Assembly: GCA_963575745.1 (NCBI GenBank) | Contig: CAUYUJ010003436.1 | Location: 405,001 to 440,000 of the forward strand | Length of the DNA stretch: 35,000 nucleotides | Reading direction: 5' to 3' | From: Prorocentrum cordatum | Taxonomy: Eukaryota; Sar; Dinophyceae; Prorocentrales; Prorocentraceae | In this document: piece by piece, positions 11,221 through 23,498 of the stretch | How positions within the stretch are numbered: position 1 is the first letter of the stretch | Layout of the letters: the number at the start of each line of letters is the position of its first letter | Position numbers and translations under genes: made by a program | The notes under the pieces: generated by a model | Told to the model about the DNA's origin: nothing | Seen by the model: only the letters and a program-made list of their open reading frames with translations | Database searches by the model: none

Positions 11221-12036
11221 CTTCGCCGCTACGAAAGTTCGGCCAAAATTCAACGCCTCCCGTTAGGCGACGGGGCCCCAGTACAACGTTGGCAGTGGGC
11301 CCGTTAGGCCGCGGGGCCCCAGTACGATGTTCGGTTGAAGCATTTTTCGATCCAGTCTCGGGCGGCACCGCCCTTTCGAAATCGAGCCCGCGGGTTTCGA
11401 AATCCAGTCGAGCTCGTTTTGGGGGGGAAGTCCTAGGCGAAAGCCGCAATTCGAAATCGAGCCCGAGGTTTCGAAATCCAGTCGATCTCGCGTTGGAGGG
11501 GAAGTCCCATGCGAAAGCTGCATTTTCGAGTTTTCTGGTCAGGGCTTTTTTTTCAAATGCCAAACGGTGTGGCCATTTCGAAACGGCGGTTTCGCTTGAT
11601 ACTTCCTAGAAAAAACGCGTTCGAACGATTTCGAAACTTTCGGGTTCGATTTCGAAATGGCGCCCCCGCCTAGGACTTCCGCAAAAATAGAATTCGAAAC
11701 CTTTCTGCTTCGATTTCGAAATGGCGCTCCCGCGCAGGACTTCCCCCAAAAAATAGAAATCGAAACCTTTCTGCCTCGATTTCGAAATTGCGCCCCCCCG
11801 CAGGACTTCCTGCAAAATGAGGTTAGGCATTTGTTCCGCTCGAACTCGAAATGTCGCTCCCGCCACGGGGGTGCTAGCGTCAAGGTGATGGCCGGCGCTC
11901 GGCTGCTCATAGGTTCTGTGGTGCTCTCAGGCTTTGGAGTGATGCTCACGGCCGTCGTGGTGTTCATCACCAATGTGATGCTCAGGCGTCGTTTAGCTCA
12001 AAACACAAAACGGGTCAAAACTTTCGTAGCGCCGAT
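11221..12036 (+). repeat. module A copy 8
   Basis: 816 bp. The ttaaaattttaaatgcc segment is replaced by a T run plus caaatgcc near 11545, and the second 64-bp repeat ends in cccccaaaaaatag. Two compensating indels leave the + strand frame open and extend its N-terminal side. Confidence 0.95.
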
Positions 12037-13004
12037 GGGCACCTTACATGACTGACATGAAGTTTTGAAGTTTGAAGTTCCACTGGGCATCTTACACGAC
12101 TGACATGAAGTGTTGAAGTTCGAAGTTCCATGGGCATCTAACACGACTGACATGATAGTTTGAAGTTTGAAGTGGCATCTTACACGGCTGACCTGGAGTT
12201 TTAAAGTTTGAAGTTCCATGGGCATCTTACACGACTGACATGAAGTTTTGAAGAATGAAGTTCCATGGGCATCCTACACGACTGACATGCAGGTTTGAAG
12301 GTTGAAATTCCACTGGGCATTTTACACGATTGACACGAAGTTTTGAAGTTTGAAATTCCATGGGCATCTTACACGACTGACATTGCTTGGAAGTCTGAAG
12401 TGACGTCGTACACGACTGACATGCAGGTTTGAAGTTTGAAGTTACATGGGCATCTTACACGACTGACATGAAGTTTTGAATTTTGAAGTTCCATTGGCAT
12501 TTTACACGACTGACATGAAGTCTTGAAGTTTGAAGTTCCACTGGGCATCTTACATGACTGACATGAATTTGTGAAGTTTGAAGTTCCACTCGGCATCTTA
12601 CACGACTGACATGAAGTGCTGAGGTTCGAAGTTCCATGGGCATCTTACACGACTGACATGGTAGTTGGAAGTTTAAAGTGGCATCTTACACGACTGACAT
12701 GAAGTTTTAAAGTTTGAAGTTACATGGGCATCTTACACGACTGACATGAAGTTTTTAAGTTTGAGATTGCATGGGCATCTTACACGACTGACATGCAGGT
12801 TTGAAGTTTGAAGTTCCATTGGGCATTTTTCACGGCGGACACGAAGTTTTGACGTTTGAAGTTCCATGGGCATCTTACACGACTGACATGTTTTTTTTTG
12901 GAAGACTGAAGTGACGTCGTACACGACTGACATGCAGGTTTGCAGTTTGAAGTTACATGGGCATCTTACACGACTGACATGAAGTTTTGAAGTTTGGAGC
13001 TCCA
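12037..13004 (+). repeat. minisatellite block B8, about two rounds
   Basis: 968 bp, about 21 monomers. The gatag/gtag landmarks are near 12154 and 12660. The first ttggaag landmark (near 12383) has lost part of its monomer (gacattgcttggaag); the second (near 12890) has an expanded T run. Confidence 0.93.
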
Positions 13005-13821
13005 CTTCGCCGCTACGAAAGTTCGGCCAAAATTCAACGCCTCCCGTTAGGCGACGGGGCCCCAGTACAACGTTGGCAGTGGGCCCGTTAGGCCGCGGGG
13101 CCCCAGTACAATGTTCGGTTGAAGCATTTTTCGATCCAGTCTCGGGCGGCACCGCCCTTTCGAAATCGAGCCCGCGGGTTTCGAAATCCAGTCGAGCTCG
13201 TTTTGAGGGGGAAGTCCTAGGCGAAAGCCACATGTCGAAATCGAGCCCGAGGTTTCGAAATCCAGTCGAGCTCGTTTTGGAGGGGAAGTCCTATGCGAAA
13301 GCTGCATTTTCGAGTTTTCGGGTCAGGGCTTTAAGAATTTCAAATGCCAAACGGTGTGGCCATTTCGAAACGGCGGTTTCGCTTAATACTTCCTAGAAAA
13401 AACGAGTTCGAACGATTTCGAAACTTTCGGGTTCGATTTCGAAATGGCGCCCCCGCCTAGGACTTCCGCAAAAATAGAATTCGAAACCTTTCTGCTTCGA
13501 TTTCGAAATGGCGCTCCCGCGCAGGACTTCCTCAAACATAGAAATCGAAACCTTTCTGCCTCGATTTCGAAATGGCGCCCCCGCGCAGGACGTCCTGCAA
13601 AATGAGGTTCGGCATTTGTTCCGTTCGAACTCGAAATGTCGCTCCCGCCACGGGGGTGCTAGCGTCAAGGTGATGACCGGCGCTCGGCTGCTCATAGGTT
13701 CTGTGGTGCTCTCAGGCTTTGGAGTGATGCTCACGGCCGTCGTGGTGTTCATCACCAATGTGATGCTCAGGAGTCGTTTAGCTGAAAACACAAAACGGGA
13801 CAAAACGTTCGTAGCGCCGAT
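13005..13821 (+). repeat. module A copy 9
   Basis: 817 bp. It carries ggacgtcc near 13589 (shared with copy 5), cacatgtcg (shared with copies 5, 6 and 16) and a private ggagtcgttt in place of ggcgtcgttt. Confidence 0.95.
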
Positions 13822-14786
13822 GGGCACCTTACCTGACTGACATGAAGTTTTGAAGTTTGAAGTTCCACTGGGCATCTTACACGACTGACATGAAGTGTTG
13901 AAGTTCGAAGTTCCATGGGCATCTTACACGACTGACATGATAATTTGAAGTTTGAAGTGGCATCTTACACGACTGACATGAAGGTTTAAAGTTTGAAGGT
14001 CCATGGGCATCTTACACGACTGACATGAAGTTTTAAAGTTTGGAATCCCATGGGCATCCTACACGACTGACATGCAGGTTTGAAGTTTGAAATTCCACTG
14101 GGCATCTTACACGACTGACACGAAGTTCTGCAGTTTGAAATTCCATGGGCATCTTACACGACTGACATGATTTTTGGAAGTCTGAAGTGACGTCATACAC
14201 GACTGACATGCAGGTTTGAAGTTTGAAGTTACATGGGCATCTTACACGACTGACATGAAGTTTTGATTTTTGAAGTTCCATGGGCACCATACACGACTGA
14301 CATGAAGTTTTGAAGTTTGAAGCTTTGGGCATCTTACGTGACTGACATTAAGTTTTGAAGTTTGGAGTTCCACTTGGCATCTTACACGACTGACATGCAG
14401 TGTTGAAGTTCGAAGTTCCATGGGCACCTTACACGACTGACATGATAGTTTGAAGTTTGAAGTGGCATCTTACACGACTGTCATGAAGTTTTACAGTTTG
14501 AAGTTCTATGGGCATTTTACACGACCGACATGCAGTTTTTAACGTGTGGTATTCCATGTGCATCTTACACGACTGACATGCAGGTTTGAAGGTTCACATT
14601 CCACTGGGTATCTTACACGACTGACCTGAAGATTTGAAGTTTGAAGTTCCATGGGCATCGTACACGACTGACATGATTTTCGGAAGTCTGAATTGACGTC
14701 GTACACGACTGACATGCAGGTCTGAAGTTTGAAGTTACATGGGCATCTTACACGACTGACATGAAGTTTTGAAGTTTGAAGGTCCA
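13822..14786 (+). repeat. minisatellite block B9, about two rounds
   Basis: 965 bp, about 21 monomers. Landmarks: gataatttg near 13938 and gatagtttg near 14451; tttttggaag near 14170 and ttttcggaag near 14675. One monomer near 14325 is shortened (gaagctttgggcatc). Confidence 0.93.
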
Positions 14787-15582
14787 CTTCGCCGCTACGA
14801 AAGTTCGGCCAAAATTTAACGCCTCCCGTTAGGCGACGGGGCCCCAGTACAATGGCAGTGGGCCCGTTAGGCCGCGGGGCCCCAGTACAATGTTCGGTTG
14901 AAGCATTTTTCGATCCAGTCTCGGGTGGCACCGCCCTTTCGAAATGGAGCCCGCGGGTTTCGTCGAAATCCAGTCGAGCTCGTTTTGGGGGGGAAGTCCT
15001 AAGCGAAAGCCACATTTCGAAATCGAGCCCGAGGTTTCGAAATCCAGTCGAGCTCGCTTTGGAGGGGAAGTCCTATGCGAAAGCTGCATTTTCAAGTTTT
15101 CAGGTCAGGGCTTTAAAAATTTTAAATGCCAAACGGTGTGGCCATTTCGAAACGGCGGTTTCGCTTGATACTTCCTAGAAAAAACGAGTTCGAACGATTT
15201 CGAAATGGCGCTCCCGCCTAGGACTTCCGCAAACATAGAATTCGAAACCTTTCTGCTTCGATTTCGAAATGGCGCTCCCGCGCAGGACTTCCTCAAACAT
15301 AGAAATCGAAACCTGTCTGCCTCGATTTCGAAATGGCGCCCCCGCACAGGACTTCCTGCAAAATGAGGTTCGGCATTTGTTCCGTTCGAACTCGAAATGT
15401 CGCTCCCGCCACGGGGGTGCTAGCGTCAAGGTGATACCCGGCGCTCGGCTGCTCATAGGTTCTGTGGTGCTCTCAGGCTTTGGAGTGATGCTCACGGCCG
15501 TCGTGGTGTTCATCACCAATGTGATGCTCAGGCGTCGTCTAGCTCAAAACACAAAACGGGTCAAAACTTTCGTAGCGCCGAT
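14787..15582 (+). repeat. module A copy 10
   Basis: 796 bp. Three indels: three bases missing in cagtacaatggcag near 14847, three extra in gtttcgtcgaaatcc near 14960, and about 21 bp lost near 15195 between two ttcgaaa repeats, presumably by slippage. It is the last copy of the cgtcgt class. Confidence 0.95.
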
Positions 15583-16587
15583 GGGCATCTTACAGGACTG
15601 GCATGAAGTTTTGAAGTTCAAAGTTCCACTGGGCATCTTACACGACTGGCATGAAGTGTTGAAGTTCGAAGTTCCATGGATCTTACACTACTGACATGAT
15701 AGTTTGAAGTTTGAACTGGCATCTTACACGGCTGACATGAAGTTTTAAAGTTCGAAGTTCCATGGGCATCGTACACGACTGCCATGAAGTTTTGAAGTTT
15801 GAAGTTCCATGGGCATCTTACACGACTGACATGAAGTTTTGAAGTTTGAAGTTCCACTGGGCATCTTACACGACTGACACGAAGTTTTGAAGTTTGAAGT
15901 TCCATGGGCATCTTACGCGACTGACATTATTTGGAAGACTGAAGTGACGTCGTACACGACTGACATGCAGGTTTGAAGTTTGAAGTTACATGGGCATCTT
16001 ACACGACTGACATGAAGTTTTGAATTTCGAAGTTCCATGGGCATCTTACACGAATGACATGAAGTTTTGAAGTTTGAAGCGGCATTTTACATGACTGACA
16101 TGAAGTTTTGAAGGTTGAAGTTCCATTGGGCATCTTACACGACTGACATGAAGTGTTGAAGTTCGAAGTTCAATGGGCATTTTACACGACTGACATAATA
16201 GTTTGAAGTTTGAAGTGGCATCTTACACGACTGACATGAAGTTTTTTAAACTTTGAAGTTCCATGAGCATCTTACACGACTGGCATGATAGTTTGAAGTT
16301 TGAAGTTCCATGGGCATCTTACACGATTGGCATGCAGGAGTGAAGGTTGAAATTCCATTGGGCATCTTACACGGCGGACACGAAGTTTTGAAGTTTGAAG
16401 TTCCATGGGCACCTGACACGACTGACATGATTTTTGGAAGACTGAAGTGACGTCGTACACGACTGACATGCAGGTTTGAAGTTTGAAGTTACATGGGCAT
16501 TTTACACGACTAACATGAAGTTTTGAGCTTTGAAGTTCTATGGGCGTGTTACACGACTGACATGAAGTTTTGAAGTTTGAAGTTCCA
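15583..16587 (+). repeat. minisatellite block B10, two rounds
   Basis: 1005 bp, about 22 monomers. Landmarks: gatagtttg near 15692, ttatttggaag near 15927, aatagtttg near 16197, gatttttggaag near 16430. Both short monomers have gacgtcg, as in B3-B9. Confidence 0.93.
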
Positions 16588-17407
16588 CTTCGCCGCTACG
16601 AAAATTCGGCCAAAATTTAACGCCTCCCGTTAGGCGACGGGGGCCCCAGTACAACGTTGGCAGTGGGCCCGTTAGGCCGCGGGGCCCCAGTACAATGTTC
16701 GGTTGAAGCATTTTTCGATCCAGTCTCGGGCGGCACCGCCCTTTCGAAATCGAGCCCGCGGGTTTCGAAATCCAGTCGAGCTCGTTTTGGGGGGGAAGTC
16801 CTAGGCGAAAGCCACATTTCGAAATCGAGCCCGAGGTTTCGAAATCCAGTCGAGCTCGTTTTGGGGGGGAAGTCCTATGCGAAAGCTGCATTTTCGAGTT
16901 TTCGGGTCAGGGCTTTTAGAATTTTGAATGCCAAACGGTGTGGCCATTTCGAAACGGCGGTTTCGCTTGATATTTCTTGGGAAAAAAACGAGTTCGAACG
17001 ATTTCGAAATTTTCGGGTTCGATTTCGAAATGGCGCCCCCGCCTAGGACTTCCGCAAAAATAGAATTCGAAACCTTTCTGCTTCGATTTCGAAATGGCGC
17101 TCCCGCACAGGACTTCCTCAAAAATTGAAATCGAAACCTTTCTGCCTCGATTTCGAAATGGCGCCCCCTCACAGGACTTCCTGCAAAATGAGGTTCGGCC
17201 TTTGTTCCGTTCGAACTCGAAATGTCGCTCCCGCCGCGGGGGTGCTAGCGTCAAGGTGATAACCGGCGCTCGGCTGCTCATAGGTTCTGTGGTGCTCTCA
17301 GGCTTTGGGGTGATGCTCACGGCCGTCGTGGTGTTCATCACCAATGTGATGTTCAGGCGTTGTTTAGCTGAAAACACAAAACGGGCCAAAACCTTCGTAG
17401 CGCCGAT
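16588..17407 (+). repeat. module A copy 11
   Basis: 820 bp. It has gggggcccc with one extra G near 16640. From this copy rightward the 3' part returns to the gcgttgtt class, so a switch in copy subfamily lies between about 16450 and 17360. Confidence 0.95.
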
Positions 17408-17914
17408 GGGCATCTTACATGACTGTCATGAAGTTTTGAAGTTTGAAGTTCCACTGGGCATATTACACGACTGACATGAAGTGTTGAAGTTCGAAGTTCC
17501 ATGGGAATTTTACACGACTGGCATGATAGTTTGAAGTTTAAAGTGGCATCTTACACGACTGACATGAAGTTTTGAAGTTTGAAGTTCCATGGGCATCTTA
17601 CACGACTGAGATGAAGTTTTGAAGTTTGAAGTTCTATGGGCATCTTACACGACTGACATGAAGTTTTGAAGTTTGAAGTTCCACTGGGCATCTTACACGA
17701 CTGACATGAAGTTTTGAAGTTGGCAGTTCCATGGGCATTTTACACGACTGACATGATTTTTTGGAAGTCTAAAGTGACATCGTACACGACTGACATGCAG
17801 GTTTGAAGTTTGAAGTTACATGGGCATCTTACACGACTGACATGAAGCTTTAAATTTTGAAGTTCCATGGGCATTTTACACGACTGACATGAAGTTTTAA
17901 AGTTTGAAGTTCCA
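17408..17914 (+). repeat. minisatellite block B11, one 11-mer
   Basis: 507 bp. The second short monomer reads gtgacatcg, unlike the gtgacgtcg of B3-B10. The gatag and ttttttggaag landmarks are about 232 bp apart (near 17525 and 17757). Confidence 0.93.
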
Positions 17915-18720
17915 TTTCGCCGCTACGAAAGTTCGGCCAAAATTCAACGCCTCCCGTTAGGCGACGGGGCCCCAGTACAATGTTGGCAGTGGGGCCGTTA
18001 GGCCGCGGGGCCCCAGTACAATGTTCGGTTGAAGCATTTTTCGATCCAGTCTCGGGCGGCACCGCCCTTTCGAAATCGAGCCCGCGGGTTTCGAAATCCA
18101 GTCGAGCTCGTTTTGGGGGGGAAGTCCTAGGCGAAAGCCACATTTCGAAATCGAGCCCGAGGTTTCGAAATCCAGTCGAGCTCGGGAAGTCCTATGCGAA
18201 AGCTGCATTTTCGAGTTTTCGGGTCAGGGCTTTTAGAATTTTGAATGCCAAACGGTGTGGCCATTTCGAAACGGCGGTTTCGCTTGATATTTCATAGAAA
18301 AAACGAGTTCGAACGATTTCGAAATTTTCCGAGTCGATTTCGAAATGGCGCTCCCGCCTAGGACTTCCGCAAACATAGAATTCGAAACCTTTCTGCTTCG
18401 ATTTCGAAATGGCGCTCCCGCACAGGACTTCCTCAAACATAGAAATCGAAACCTTTCTGCCTCGATTTCGAAATGGCGCCCCCGCACAGGACTTCCTGCA
18501 AAATGAGGTTCGGCATTTATTTCGTTCGAACTCGAAATGTCGCTCCCGCCACGGGGGTGCTAGCGTCAAGGTGATAACCGGCGCTCGGCTGCTCATAGGT
18601 TCTGTGGTGCTCTCAGGCTTTGGAGTGATGCTCACGGCCGTCGTGGATTCATCACCAATGTGATGCTCAGGCGTTGTTCAGCTGAAAACAAAAAACGGTC
18701 AAAACTTTCGTAGCGCCGAT
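17915..18720 (+). repeat. module A copy 12
   Basis: 806 bp. It starts tttcgccgc, as do copies 13-15. About 10 bp are missing at gagctcgggaagtcc near 18183, and two bases are missing at gtcgtggattcatc near 18645, which breaks the shared + strand reading frame. Confidence 0.95.
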
Positions 18721-19226
18721 GGGCATCTTACATGACTGACATGACGTTTTGAAGTTCGAAGTTCCATTGGGCATCTTACACGATTGTCATGACGTGTTGA
18801 AGTTCAAAGTTCCTTGGGCATCTTACACGACTGACATGATAGTTTGAAGTTTGAAGTGGCATCTTACACGACTGACATGAAGTTTTGAAGTTTGAAGGTC
18901 CATGGGCCTTTCACACGACTGACATGATGTTTTGAAGTTTGAAGTTCCATGGGCATCTGACACGACTGACATGAAGTTTTGAAGTTTGCAGTTCCACTGG
19001 GCATCTTACACGACTGGCATGAAGTTTTGAAGTTTGAAGTTCCATGGGCATCTGACACGACTGACATTATTTTTGGAATTCTGAAGTGACATCGTACACG
19101 ACTGACATGCAGGTTTGAAGTTTGAAGTTACATGGGCATCTTACACGACTGACATGAAGTTTTAAAGTTTGAAGTTCAATGGGCATCTTACACGACTGAC
19201 ATGAAGTTTTTAAGTTTGAAGTTCCA
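18721..19226 (+). repeat. minisatellite block B12, one 11-mer
   Basis: 506 bp. Landmarks: gatagtttg near 18838 and ttatttttggaattc near 19068. One monomer reads gggcctttcacacg. Confidence 0.93.
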
Positions 19227-20042
19227 TTTCGCCGCTACGAAAGTTCGGCCAAAATTCAACGCCTCCCGTTAGGCGAAGGGGCCCCAGTACAACGTTGGCA
19301 GTGGGCCCGTTAGGCCGCGGGGCCCCAGTACAATGTTCGGTTGAAGCATTTTTCGATCCAGTCTCGGGCGGCACCGCCCTTTCGAAATCGAGCCCGCGGG
19401 TTTCGACATCCAGTCGAGCTCGTTTTGGGGGGAAGTCCTAGGCGAAAGCCACATTTCGAAATCGAGCCCGAGGTTTCGAAATCCAGTCGAGCTCGTTTTG
19501 GGGGGGAAGTCCTATGCGAAAGCTGCATTTTCGAGTTTTCGGGTCAGGGCTTTTAGAATTTTGAATGCCAAACGGTGTGGCCATTTCGAAACGGCGGTTT
19601 CGCTTGATATTTCCTAGAAAAAACGTCTTCGAACGATTTCGAAACTTTCGGGTTCGATTTCGAAACGGCGCTCCCGCCTAGGACTTCAGCAAAAATAGAA
19701 TTCGAAACCTTTCTGCTTCGATTTCGAAATGGCGCTCCCGCACAGGACTTCCTCAAACATAGAAATCGAAACCTTTCTGCCTCGATTTCGAAATGGCGCC
19801 CCCGCACAGGACTTCCTGCAAAATGAGGTTCGGCATTTGTTCCGTTCGAACTCGAAATGTCGCTCCCGCCACGGGGGTGCTAGCGTCAAGGTGATAACCG
19901 GCGCTCGGCTGCTCATAGCCTCTGTGGTGCTCTCAGGCTTTGGAGTGATGCTCACGGCCGTCGTGGTGTTCATCACCAATGTGATGCTCAGGCGTTGTTC
20001 AGCTGAAAACACAAAACGGGTCAAAACTTTCGTAGCGCCGAT
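19227..20042 (+). repeat. module A copy 13
   Basis: 816 bp. It shares ggcgaaggggcccc and ggacttcagc with copy 14 only, so these two neighbours are recent relatives. The + strand frame has an Ala codon (gcc) at the variable Gly position. Confidence 0.95.
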
Positions 20043-20546
20043 GGGCATCTTACATGACTGACATGACATTGTGAAGTTTGAAGTTCCACTGGGCATCTTA
20101 CACGACTGACATGGAGTGTTAAAGTTCGAAGTTCCATGGGCACTTTACACGACTGACATGCGAGTTTGAAGTTTAAGTGGCATCTTACACGACTGACGTG
20201 AAGTTTAAAAGTTTGAAGTTCCATGGGCATCTTACACGACTGACATGGAGTTTTGCATTTTGAAGGTCCATGGGCATCTTACACGACTGACATGGGGTTT
20301 TGAAGTTTGAAGTTCCACTGGGCATCTTACACGACTGACATGAAGTTTTGAAGTTTGAGTTCCATGGGCATCTCACACGACTGACATGATTTTTGGAAGT
20401 CTGAAGTGACATCGCACACGACTGGCATGCAGGTTTGAAGTTTGAAGTTACATGGGCATCTTACACGACTGACATGCAGTTTTGCATATTGAAGGTCCAT
20501 GGGCATCTTACACGACGGACATGAAGTTTTGAAGTTTGAAGTTCCA
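20043..20546 (+). repeat. minisatellite block B13, one 11-mer
   Basis: 504 bp. Landmarks: gcgagtttg near 20160 (diverged from gatag) and gatttttggaag near 20389. Short monomers read gtggcatc and gtgacatcgcac. Confidence 0.92.
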
Positions 20547-21287
20547 TTTCGCCGCTACGAAAGTTCGGTCAAAATTCAACGCCTCCCGTTAGGCGAAGGG
20601 GCCCCAGTACAACGTTGGCAGTGGGCCCGTTAGGCCGCGGGGCCCCAGTACAATGTTCGGTTGAAGCATTTTTCGATCCAGTCTCGGGCGGCACCGCCCT
20701 TTCGAAATCGAGCCCGCGGGTTTCGAAATCCAGTCGAGCTCGTTTTGTGGGGGAAGTCCTATGCGAAAGCTGCATTTTCGAGTTTTCGGGTCAGGGCTTT
20801 GAATTTTGAATGCCAAACGGCGTGGCCATTTCGAAACGGCGGTTTCGCTGGATACTTCCTAGAAAAAACGTTTTCGAACGATTTCGAAACTTTCGGGTTC
20901 GATTTCGAAATGGCGCTCCCGCCTAGGACTTCAGCAAAAATAGAATTCGAAACCTTTCTGCTTCGATTTCGAAATGGCGCTCCCGCACAGGACTTCCTCA
21001 AACATAGAAATCGAAACCTTTCTGCCTCGATTTCGAAATGGCGCCCCCGCAAAGGACTTCCTGCAAAATGAGGTTCGGCATTTGTTCCGTTCGAACTCGA
21101 AATGTCGCTCCCGCCACGGGGGTGCTAGCGTCAAGGTGGTAACCGGCGCTCGGCTGCTCATGGGTTCTGTGGTGCTCTCAGGCTTTGGAGTGATGCTCAC
21201 GGCCGTCGTGGTGTTCATCACCAATGTAATGCTCAGGCGTTGTTTAGCTGAAAACACAAAACTGGTCAAAACGTTCGTAGCGCCGAT
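20547..21287 (+). repeat. module A copy 14, 75 bp short
   Basis: 741 bp. Exactly one of the two 75-bp internal repeats is gone near 20750, consistent with recombination between them. The 3' end has gtaatg, aaactggtc and aacgttcg, shared with copy 15. Confidence 0.95.
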
Positions 21288-23498
21288 GGGCATCTTACAT
21301 GACTGTGACATGAAGTTTTGAAGTTTGAAGTTCCACTGGGCATCTTACACGACTGACACGAAGTGCTAAAGTTCAAAGTTCCATGGGCATCTTACACGAC
21401 TGACATGCTAGTTTGAAGTTTAAGTGGCATCTTACACGACTGACATGAAGTTTTGAAGTTCGAAGTTCCATGGGCATCTTACACGACTGACATGGAGTTT
21501 TTAAGTTCGACGTTCCATGGGCATCTTACACGACTGACATGAAGTTTTGAAGTTCGACGTTCCATGGGCATCTTACACGACTGACATGAAGTTTTGAAGT
21601 TCGAAGTTCCATGGGCATCTCACACGACTGACATGATTTTTGGAAGTTTGAAGTGACATCGTACACGACTGACATGCAGGTTTGGAAGTTTGAAGCTACA
21701 TGGGCATCTTACACGACTGACATGAAGTTCTGAATTTTGAAGTTCCCGGGGCATCTTACACGACTGACATGAAGTTTTGAAGTTCGAAGTTCCACTGGGC
21801 ATCTCACATGACTGACATGAAGTTTTGAAGTTTGAAGTTCAACTCGGCATCTTACACGACTGACATGAAGTGTTGAAGTTCGAAGTTCCATGGGCTTCTT
21901 ACACGACTGACATGATAGCTTGAAGTTCGAAGTGGCATCTTACACGACTGACATGGAGCTTTAAAGTTTGAAGTTCCATGGGCATCTTACACGACTGACA
22001 TGAAGTTTTGAAGTTCGAAGTTCCATGGCCATCTTACACGGCTGACATGAAGTTTTGAAGTTTGAAGTCCCACTGGGCATCTTACACGACTGACATGAAG
22101 TTTTGCAGTTTGAAGTTCCATGGGCATCTTACACGACTGACATGGAGTTTTTAAGTTTGAAGTTCCTCTGGGCATCTTACACGATTGACATGCAGGTGTG
22201 AAGTTTGAAGGTCCATAGGCATTTTACACGACTGACATGATTTTTGGAAGTCTGAAGTGACATCGTATACGACTGACATGCAGGTTTGAAGTTTGAAGTT
22301 GCATGGGCATCTTACACGACTGACATGATAGTTTGAAGTTTGAAGTGGCATCTTACACGACTGACATGAAGTTTTGAAGTTTGAAGTTCCATGGGCTTTT
22401 TACACGACTGACATGACGTTTTCCATATTGAAGTTCCATGGGCATCTTACACGATTGACATGAAGTTTTGAAGTTAGAAGTTCCAGGGCATCTTACATGA
22501 TTGACATAAAGTTTTGAAGTTTGAAGTTCCACAGGGCATCTTACACGACTGGCATGAAGTTTTGAAGTTTGAAGTTGCATGGGCATCTTACACGACTGGC
22601 ATGATAGTTTGAAGTTGGAAATGGCATTTTACACGACTGACATGAATTTGTAAAGTTTGAAGTTGCATGGGCATCTTACACGGTTGACTTGAAGTTTTGG
22701 AGTTTGAAATTCCATGGGCATCTTACACGACTGACATGAAGTTTTGAAGTTTGCAGTTCCATGGGCATTTTACACGACTGACATGAAGTTTTGAAGTTTG
22801 AAGTTCCATGGGCATTTTACACGACTGACATGGTTTTTGGAAGTCTGGAGTGACATCGTACACGATTGACATGCAGGTTTGAAGTTTGAAGTTGCATGGG
22901 CATCGTACACGACTGACATGAAGCTTTAAAGTTTGAAGTTCCATGGACATCTTACACGACTGACATGAAGTTTTGAAGTTTGAAGTTCCACTGGGCATTT
23001 TACATGACTGACATGAAGTTTTGAAGTTTGAAGTTCCGTTGGGCATCTTATTCGACTGACATGAAGTTTTGAAGTTCGAAGTTCCATGGGCATCTTACAC
23101 GACTGACATGGTAGTTTGAAGTGCGAAGTGGCATCTTACACGACTGACATGAAGTTTTAAAGTTTGAAGTTCCATGGGCATTTTACACGACTGGCATGAA
23201 GTTTTGGAGTTTGAAGTTCCATGGGCATCTTACACGACTGACATGGAGTTTTTAAGTTTGAAGTTCCACTGGGCATCTTACACGATTGGCATGCAGGTGT
23301 GAAGTTTGAAGTTCCATGGGCATTTTACACGACTGACATGATTTTTGGAAGTCTGAAGTGACATCGTACACGACTGACATGCAGGTTTGAAGTTTGAAGT
23401 TCCATGGGCATCCCACACGACAGGCATGAAGTTTGGAAGTTTGAAGTTCCATGGGCATCTTACACGACTGACATGAAGTTTTGAAGTTTGAAGTTCCA
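21288..23498 (+). repeat. minisatellite block B14, largest block
   Basis: 2211 bp, about 48 monomers. Five gatag-type landmarks lie near 21411, 21913, 22327, 22603 and 23109, and four ttggaag-type near 21632, 22241, 22832 and 23342, so the 11-mer is repeated about four and a half times with irregular joins. Two successive monomers near 21500-21565 share the rare ttcgacgttcc variant, marking a recent local duplication. Confidence 0.93.
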
